DNA from: Pogonophryne albipinna
Lineage: Eukaryota; Chordata; Actinopteri; Perciformes; Artedidraconidae
Reading direction: 5' to 3'
Assembly: GCA_028583405.1 (NCBI GenBank)
Contig: JAPTMU010000156.1
Location: 186,001-250,000, forward strand
Length of the DNA: 64,000 nucleotides
Within the stretch, counting starts at the first letter, position 1. Every line of letters starts with the position of its first letter. The position numbers were made by a program, and so were the translations under genes. Shown here one piece after another: positions 57,131 through 64,000 of the stretch. The notes under the pieces were generated by a model, which saw only the letters and a list, made by a program, of their open reading frames with translations, was not told where the DNA came from and did no database searches.

Positions 57131-57660
57131 GTCACCGTCAGCAGCAGCTGATCCTGATCTCTGATATTGCGCCAAGGGGAAATTATTTTGACCGGACATT
57201 TTTACCGGAGGGATATAGATTTGCCGGTCTTAGTCCGTCAATTACCGGATAACGGAAACTCTGCCTTATGTTAAAAAACAAATGTCCCATTGAGAGATAA
57301 TAAGGTAAAGATGACCTGCAAATATTGTAACTATACTCACACCATACAGGAGGATAATGGTTGGACATGTAAACTGCCATCAGGTCTGTGGGCCTCTGTC
57401 CTTATTTCCCTGTTTTGTCTCGGCCACAGTCAGACAGACCGGATATTTTCTTTGGCTTATTTTATAATCACATTAGCCAGTTGTCATTTCTGCAACTATT
57501 GTTGACAGTTTAAGAACAATGTATTAAAAAGGAAGAAGAGGGCCCACCACAAAACAGTTTTAATATGTATATATATATGATTTGTATTTAATTCTATTCT
57601 ATTTATTTATTAATTTGTTCACTTCCGGTGACGTCACCACTTCATATATTTTCATAATAT
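57131..57660. other. No gene recognised
   Basis: Includes a CCGG-rich stretch (TTTTGACCGGACATTTTTAC, then CGGAGGG) near 57186-57260 and otherwise nothing I can assign. Confidence 0.4.
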
Positions 57661-57661
57661 A

Positions 57662-58220
57662 TACAGTACCAGTCAAAAGTTTGGACACTCCACATTCGAT
57701 GGTTTTTGTTCATTTTAATAGTTTTTTACTTTGTAGAATAATACTGAATACATCAAAACTATGAAAGAACACATATGGAATTATCTAGTTAACAAAAAAG
57801 TGTTAAAAAATCCAGAGTATGATTTTTATTTTAGAGTCTTCAAAGTAGCCCCCTTTTGCCTTTATGACAGCTTTGCACACTATTGGCTTCTCTCAGTCAG
57901 CTTCATGAGGTCTTCGATCCGGATAATGTCAAGAACTTTGAATGTATCCTTAAGTGCAGTTGCTGGTGTCACTGTTGGTGATTTATTCAGAATTCAAGGC
58001 TCACTTAACCTGCATGGCTACCAAAGCATTCTGCGGTAGCCAGCAAAATATAAATCAAATTCTGGATTTTTTTTTTTACATTTTTTTGTTTACTCGATAA
58101 TTACATATGTGTTCTTTTATAGTTTTGATGTCTACAGTATACATCTACAATGTAGAAACAATTAAAATAAATAAAAAAACTTCTAATGAGAAGGTTTGTA
58201 TAAACTTTGGACTGGTAGTA
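57662..58220. mobile_element. Tc1-type MITE with rearranged interior
   Basis: Ends TACAGTACCAGTCAAAAGTT and, inverted, TACTACCAGTCCAAAGTTTA are the well-known fish Tc1 ends, with the internal CATCAAAACTATGAAAGAAC and its inverse. The interior has pieces of the transposase gene in inconsistent orientation (a 3' piece inverted relative to two 5' and middle pieces). Confidence 0.8.
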
Positions 58221-58329
58221 TAAATAAAATGTATCTTACTGTGTTCATGTTTGCACCACTTGAGCCAATTAAACCTACTTCATCCATCACTGGATTCTGA
58301 TTTTAAAACGATCACACAGATATTTTAGT

Positions 58330-58580
58330 GTGTCAATACCTGAAAAGAAACCAGCAGAGGGTGATAAACCTCTCTTTTCCCAGCAACATCAACCAGCTCT
58401 GACTGAGAGATTCAAGGCAATCCTTACTGCCTTACTAATTGTAGGCCTACTTGATTAAAAGTAGAATTACTCAGATATTTTACATTAGTAAAAGTAGAAG
58501 TACTCTGATCTTATACTTGAATAAAAGTAGAAGTACTCATGTCATGTACTTGAGTAAAAGTAGAAAACTATCTACTCTTT
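58330..58580. repeat. AGTACTT/ACTTGAGTAAAAGTA repeat, inverse copy
   Basis: An inverse relative of 20609-20800, with CTCTGACTGAGAGATTCAAG and GTACTTGAGTAAAAGTAGAA. Confidence 0.65.
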
Positions 58581-58871
58581 GTTTATAGATCTACTAAAGC
58601 CTGCAAATAAAGAGTGTAATTCAGGCCTGTTATATATATAATTGAGTGATATATATATATTATATACTTTCTGCACGGACCTCTGCAGCTGTTCTCACTG
58701 TAAACATTGCGTCACGATTAAAGCAGTTAATAAAATAAAAAAGAAGCCTAATATCCAGGGGAGAGACAGTTTGCAGAGCTGTCATTGGTTGAGATCAGTC
58801 CAGCCGTGCATCACGACTCTTTTAAAAATCACTGTTGCCGGAAATACATCCGCGGAGGATACATCAGTTCC

Positions 58872-58879
58872 TTTCTCTC

Positions 58880-58946
<67 letters not shown>

Positions 58947-59068
58947 CACTCTTTCTCTTTCTTTCTCTCTCTCTCGCTCTCTTTCTTTCGCTCTCTCTCG
59001 CTCTCTCTCTCTCTCTCTTTCTCTCTCGCTCTCTCTTTCTTTTGCTCTCTCTCTCTTTCTTTCTTTCG

Positions 59069-59126
<58 letters not shown>
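58872..59126. repeat. (CT)n microsatellite with GCTC/TTTC variants
   Basis: About 255 bases of CT repeats broken by CTTT and CGCT. All three plus-strand frames stay open through it as S/L-rich text; these are not genes. Confidence 0.98.
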
Positions 59127-59127
<1 letters not shown>

Positions 59128-59338
59128 AGTGTGTGAGGAACGTTTTGTTTATTTTCACACGATGTCCTACTAATATATTTAGTGTTGTAAGTTGTGTGTA
59201 GTGTGTACATGTGTTAAGTTTCTCGCATTTTGGTCATGACACAAACACACATACACACACAATAATATGTTCAAATTATTGTACAATACAATGTAATATT
59301 TGAAAGGCATACATTATTACATTTTCATTGCACTAGAT

Positions 59339-60383
59339 CAGGGGTGGGGAACCTTTTTCCTCTCAAGGGCCATTTCAATATGTTCAACATCCTCCGAGGG
59401 CCGTACAAATGATTGACCTGTGCATAAAAATACTAAAATCACAGCCCATTCATTTGGCCTTTCTTTCATGCTGTGCAAAGAAAAAGCAACCTCTTAATCC
59501 AGATATCTTACAATGACTCGCGCATGCATGCACGTGCACGGTTGTGGCATGACCACCAAAACAGAAAGATATGGACACAAGATGTGTGCAAATGTATTTA
59601 GTATCGTATCCATGTGGACATGATTTAAGTGGGGGTGGACCTAACCGGGAAGATTTTTTTTTTAAATGTTGAAGTTAAAAGCATCAATCTGGTGCACTTT
59701 GAGAGCAACATTAAGAGCTCTATGGATACATCTCTCAACACCCATATGAAACAGAACTGTAAGCAGATTTCTTTTTCTTTATGGATATTTTACAAATCAT
59801 TCTCCTTTCAAACTGTATTCTTGTTTATTAATAACAACTTTGTTACAGTCATAGGCCTATAGTATTTTATACCTGTTTACTTTATTCTCTTATTTTTTTA
59901 TAACTATAATGATCATATAAAGATGTGCCTTTACCTCACTGGTTGTAGAAAAAGCTTCTTATATTCGTTAGCATAGCTAGCTAACCAGATGCTAATAACA
60001 ACAAAGTTTTTGACTGTATGATCAGTATGACAGATGAGCAGATCGCTACTGGTCTTTCAACTAAAGACACAGCCACGCAAAAACTGCGGCATGTGTATGG
60101 CTCCTTATGGATACTGCCATTGGTGAAGTGTTGGAGAGACGTTGTGGTGCTCTCCGTCAGAACTGCACCCCTGTCAGACGAGACATATACCACGTGATGA
60201 CACGTTAGGCTCGTGTTGTGTTCAAGGAACCTGACCTTGGCCAGGAAAAACAGGCACTCGCTTGTTTAATTATTTTGCGGTCTAGATTTATTTTTTGCGT
60301 GTGTTTATAAATTACCTTGAGGGCCGTATCAAATTGCCTCGCGGGCCGTATACGGCCCGGGGGCCGGAGGTTCCCCACCCCTG
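59339..60383. mobile_element. hAT element (CAGGGGTGGGGAACCT), 1,045 bp
   Basis: Ends CAGGGGTGGGGAACCTTTTT and, inverted, CAGGGGTGGGGAACCTCCGG; the 8 bp CACTAGAT is duplicated exactly (59331-59338 and 60384-60391). GGGCCGTA repeats lie near both ends. No transposase. Confidence 0.93.
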
Positions 60384-60391
60384 CACTAGAT

Positions 60392-60640
60392 CATAATGTA
60401 TAACTCCACTTACATAAGCCAAAAGGAAAAGAGCCTCTTCTTTTTCCTTGAAATGTGCCATCATGACCAGAATTGCAGAGAGATCTTGGTTGGAGGATTC
60501 CTCCTCGATTTGAGTGAGGACATTCTGAATCTCTCTCCTCCATTTGGTCCGCTGACTGTTGAAGCTGTTTAGCCATATAATACTGCAACTCAATCGCAAA
60601 ATAAAATAAGAACGTTTAGGGGGGGAAAAAAGGCAATGAT
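60392..60640 (-). other. Possible coding remnant, unnamed
   Basis: Minus-strand frames carry MAKQLQQSADQMEERDSE and, in another frame, HFKEKEEALFLLAYV. Two overlapping frames with polar, coiled-coil-like text suggest a frameshifted fragment of a transposon accessory protein. I cannot name it. Confidence 0.25.
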
Positions 60641-60719
60641 AACGTTTATAAATCTAAATAATCCGTTAAAGGTCACAGCAGTTCTCTCCTCTTGCTCCTG
60701 ATATTTCCACCCCAAAATG

Positions 60720-60925
60720 TTGTACAGTAACAACAAAAGTGACTGTAACATTACACAAAATGTACAGTCAAATTACAGTATTGCTGTAATATTACAGTAT
60801 CATTTTTAAATTGCTGTATACATTTCCCACCTAAGGATAATATTCCCACAATGCAGCAGCACTATGTGCTGCAATACTGTAATTGTATTGTACAGTAGCC
60901 TACCATTACAGTATACAGTATGGAC
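60720..60925. repeat. TTACAGTA-rich repeat
   Basis: TACAGTA, TACAGTAT and complements occur at least six times in 200 bases, including ATTACAGTATTGCTGTAATA; probably a small MITE. A LINE fragment follows directly. Confidence 0.6.
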
Positions 60926-61400
60926 CTGTCTGCTGCATTCGACACGGTGAACCATCAGATCCTCCTTCACACTCTCCAAGAACTTGGAGTTTCAGGCTCT
61001 GCACTTTCCCTCCTCACCTCCTACTCAAAGACCGCACCTACAGGGTGACTTGGAGAGGTTCAATTATCTACAGGGGTCCCTCGGGGCTCTGTAGATAAAA
61101 AAAAATTCCGGGAAAAGATTGTCCCACTCTTGACCTAACAATCAATATTGGCTCCTCTGTTGTTTCCCTGACTCAGACTGCAAGGAATCTGGGTGTGACC
61201 CTAGATAACAACCTGTACTTCACTGCAAACATCGCTGCAACAACCCGCTGCTGCAGATACACTCTTTACAACATCAGGAGGATACGTCCCCTCCTGACCC
61301 AGAAAGTGACGCAGGTTCTGGTCCAGGCTCTCGTCATCTCACGCCTAGACTACTGCAACTCCCTCCTGGCCAACCTGGTCTCACCAGAATGCGTGACTCC
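60921..61400 (+). pseudogene. LINE fragment, same group as 11191-12665
   Basis: The plus strand reads MDLSAAFDTVNHQILLHTLQ in part (RT block with the catalytic Asp), then [40 protein letters not shown]. It is frameshifted, has an internal gap near 61100 and ends abruptly near 61400. Confidence 0.8.
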
Positions 61401-61895
61401 ACCACGACTCCTTAACACCGCAGTGTGTGGTGGAGTCAAGAACTCTGCTACATTTACGTGTCTGCACCACGCAAACCACCGCAATGTAAAGTGAATGAGG
61501 CTCCTTTGTCGTGGTGCACACACGCATTTCTACAAGGTCCAGCAGTGAGCTTTTATTCTATAAAACGTTTTTATTACTTTATAGCTTGTAGAAACTCACG
61601 GGAGGCTTCTTTTATTTTATTTGTATTCATAATAATTTTTATTTTTCGTCAGAATGTATTATGGTGCATTAGTTACGAAATTTTGTTCTCAAAAAACAGT
61701 GCATTGTGTGTAATACAACTGTGATTTTTATTAAATTAGTTAGTTTTTAAGGAAGGCCAGAGCTTCATTTGTGTCAAATAGATTGTTCCCTTTAGTTAAC
61801 GTTTTTTAAAAGATAATTATATTCCTATGTGATCATGTCCCCTTCATTCTATTACGGACGCAAAGCGTCCATTCCCATTGGAATAACGGAGGATT
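61401..61895. other. No gene recognised
   Basis: AT-rich, with an inverted pair CTCCACCACGA/GTGTGGTGGAG near 61397-61435. No supported gene. Confidence 0.4.
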
Positions 61896-62663
61896 TTACA
61901 CCCGGAAGTAAGTATTCACCTTACTGTCGATAGATTTTACAGTGATATCTGCACTACTCATCAACTCAAAAACACCAGATCTTTCCATTGGAAAGGATGG
62001 GTCACCAATCGGGTAATGTCCCACATCACAGCCAGAGATGGTCATTTTGTTTTGGCCTAGCAACACTCCATCACTGATAGCCACCCAAAGATTGGATTGT
62101 TTTCGCACTCTAGCATCATGTACACTACCTGGGTCGCCAACACACACATCCCAGAACATCCCCCTGCCATCAACAACAGCCTGTAGAACAACAGAATGCC
62201 ATCCTTTTCTGTTATAATAGTCCTTGGGATAATCTCGGGGTGCTAAAATAGGGATGTGGCTTCCACAAACACACTGTGGTGCTCTCCAATGTCTGTTAAA
62301 AAAAGTGGCCATTTCCACCAACTTCTCCACATCAGGAAATGTGATGTGTAGTGGAAGCAGCACTTCCATGGTTGCCCTACAGAAATCCTGAACACAGAGG
62401 CAAATGGTGCTTAGGCCTACCCCGAAAAGATTGCTGATGGTCCTGTATTCACCTCCGGTGGCCAGCTTCCAGAGGGCAATTGCAAACCGTTTTGTATTGG
62501 GTATACACAGACGGTAACTTCTCCCCATAATGCTGCTGACCTGTTTGCAGATGTAGTCAAAGGACTGCCTGGACACGCGGAAATTCTGCATGAATTGCAG
62601 AGGGGAGAAGTCTGGAACAATGGTGTTCCACCAGTCGTGATCTGGGCTGTGTCCAAATAACAC
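61896..62663 (-). pseudogene. Harbinger transposase, copy 2
   Basis: A 255-codon minus-strand frame carries NFRVSRQSFDYICKQVSS, FGVGLSTICLCVQDF, SHIPILAPRDYPKDYY, DVCVGDPGSVHDARV and DVGHYPIGDPSFPM. Four residues around the first catalytic Asp are missing: the text goes RAPQCV directly to CGSHIP, where copy 1 has CVGAIDGSH. The C-terminus after PSFPM is replaced by unrelated text, so the catalytic Glu region is absent too. It is not a functional enzyme. Confidence 0.9.
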
Positions 62664-63212
62664 GCGACCACCGCCTTTCCGCCAGCTTGAACATGATCTG
62701 TGGAAATAACATTGAGAATCCGTTTTAAGGTTATACCATAGTAATTAATTTGGCAAAGCTGGGTAGTTTGAGCTTGGCGCATGCAGAGGCTAACAACAGC
62801 TAGCTCTAACATCGAATAGGACGTATATTTACCTTCTTTCTTCTACGGAATCTGAATCGTCGTTGAAGTTGATGATTAGGATTGTAAAGCAGTTTTGAAT
62901 GTAGCATGTAACGACTGTAAAGTTGGTAGTAAAGTCGTCCCATTACTTCCATTTCGTTTCGACAAAGCAAAACCAAAACGAGTAGCGCTTCAACACAATC
63001 GGCCATTGTTGTTGTTGTCGGTGTCAGCTGTGAGGGGTTTCCGCGTGGTTTGGCTTTATGAAGCAGGCACGCAAACGATGACGCAATGACGCAGCACCAG
63101 TCGGACTCTGGGCGGTGTGAAAAGAGCCGGAGCTAAACAGAAGAACCGGTTCTGAACCTGAAAAGCTCTAGCACGGAGCTTGAACCGGAATTGCGTTGGT
63201 GTGAATGAGGTA
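62664..63212 (-). mobile_element. Harbinger right end, copy 2
   Basis: The segment runs from the transposase start to the terminal repeat TTGCGTTGGTGTGAATGAGG then TA. It matches 41876-42397 closely, with short indels (for example a 6-base difference near 62865). A probable first exon frame is at 62806-63006. Confidence 0.85.
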
Positions 63213-63299
63213 TAAGTGTAACTTCCGCCAGTCATACCGACGTCATAAAATGAAGGCACTTTGTAGCGAAGGGGGGAGGCTGCCCTGCTCGAATGATTC

Positions 63300-63840
63300 C
63301 ATGCATACATGTTTAACAATGGGGCTATCAATTTTGCATTGAAAAATGTATACATGTCAATTGGGATCCCGTCAGGTCCTGAGGCCTTGCCACCTTACAT
63401 GTTAAGAATGGCATTGGAAATATCTTCAAAGTTCAGTTGCCTATTCATTGTGAGTTTTGTTTCTACAGAAATATTGGGAACAGACAGCCCATCTAGGAAA
63501 GTGTTTTGACTTACCGAATTCAATGGATAATCAGATCGATAAAGCCTCTTATAGAACGAAACAAATATTAATTTCCAACGCATTTGTAGTTATTGCCCAC
63601 TGTTCATTTCTAATTTCAACGCAGATGAACGATCGAGTTTTGGGATAGAGTGCAGTTGAAGTCACCTGCCATCATTACTTTGCCTAGGAGGGATGCAACC
63701 ATTAAAAATGGATTCTCAAAAAAAGCGGGACTGTCATCATTTGGGCCATAGACATTCACCAGGGTGATGATTTCTTTTAACATAGTGCCTTGTATCTCCA
63801 AATATCTTCCAGCTGTATCAGATATAATAATGTCCACTCA
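63300..63840 (-). pseudogene. L1/Tx1-type LINE remnant, copy 2
   Basis: The minus strand carries an endonuclease piece, VNVYGPNDDSPAFFENPFLM then MMAGDFNCTL (63616-63837), and close to it the RT lead-in RQLNFEDISNAILNM (63395-63583). The near absence of sequence between the two marks an internal deletion shared with copy 1. Confidence 0.8.
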
Positions 63841-63911
63841 GAACAGACTTGTGAAGCAACACCATAACATGATACCAGTACCTGGCCTGGCCATCTCCTT
63901 CGCATCTTTAA

Positions 63912-64000
63912 CCTGTTAAACCCCGAGCCTGTTTTTCAGGTCTCGGGCTCGAAAATGACATTCCCAGAACAAATGACCATATCTTCCCTTCTAAAAGGGT
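63912..64000. mobile_element. piggyBac-like TTAA element, copy 5 (cut by the window edge)
   Basis: TTAA at 63908-63911, then CCTGTTAAACCCCGAGCCTG and TTTTTCAGGTCTCGGGCTCG, the same end as in copy 1. Confidence 0.75.

Larger units (their letters stand above)
56236..58805. repeat. Long inverted repeat, arms ~220 bp, 2.1 kb apart
   Basis: The left arm 56236-56462 and right arm 58590-58805 are inverse copies: GCTCTGCAAACTGTCTCTCC and ATTAACTGCTTTAATC with GCGTCA in the left, and their complements in the right, with some indels in the (TA)n part. They could be the ends of one element or an inverted duplication. Between them are a VNTR and a Tc1 MITE. Confidence 0.75.

Noticed and set aside
58642..59201. 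Long S/L-rich open frames on the plus strand and an E/R-rich frame on the minus strand
   Set aside because: They are translations of the (CT)n microsatellite, open in every frame because the repeat lacks stop codons.

Overview
The window looks like nuclear DNA from a teleost fish, probably a percomorph. I infer this from the mix of element families I recognise (DIRS, two Gypsy elements, CR1/L2-type and L1-type LINEs, PIF/Harbinger, many hAT elements, Tc1, P-like and TTAA-inserting elements, a tRNA-derived SINE) and from a fish-style C2H2 zinc-finger gene. It is not bacterial: there are spliced genes, poly(A) signals, microsatellites and almost no long single-copy ORFs. I see no CRISPR array, no stand-alone tRNA or rRNA gene and no operon.

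Layout. 0-3.9 kb: decayed minus-strand DIRS element embedded in a ~0.5 kb repeat array. 3.9-10.7 kb: broken Gypsy element (Gypsy-1), split by a 2.8 kb TTAA-type DNA transposon. 11.2-12.7 kb: minus-strand LINE. 12.75-18.34 kb: younger Gypsy provirus (Gypsy-2) with three LTRs and a duplicated flank. 18.3-20.1 kb: possible 3' end of an unknown host gene with a LINE inserted at a splice acceptor. 20.2-22.3 kb: motif-dense repeats and a solo LTR inside a minisatellite. 22.9-53.9 kb: probable host zinc-finger gene (5' exon near 22.9 kb, start-codon exon at 31.27 kb, nine-finger exon at 51.77-52.58 kb) whose introns hold nearly everything else. Those intron contents include a P-like element with an intact THAP domain (23.7-25.2 kb), a spliced ZBED hAT gene (26.8-28.3 kb), an 8.4 kb Harbinger element with several levels of nested insertions (33.96-42.4 kb), an LTR with a tRNA-Gln primer site (45.9-46.3 kb) and five copies of a piggyBac-like TTAA family, two of which lie beyond the gene. 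54-64 kb: more of the same, including a second Harbinger plus L1 block that duplicates the one at 39.7-42.9 kb.

The genes do not form a pathway. The only convincing host gene is the zinc-finger gene; the rest is mostly dead transposon coding sequence. Target-site duplications, nested order and two empty sites within the window allow part of the insertion history to be read. I found no clearly new biological system. The items most worth checking are the P-like element that keeps only its THAP DNA-binding exons (a possible repressor), the three-LTR Gypsy arrangement, and the Harbinger/L1 segmental duplication.
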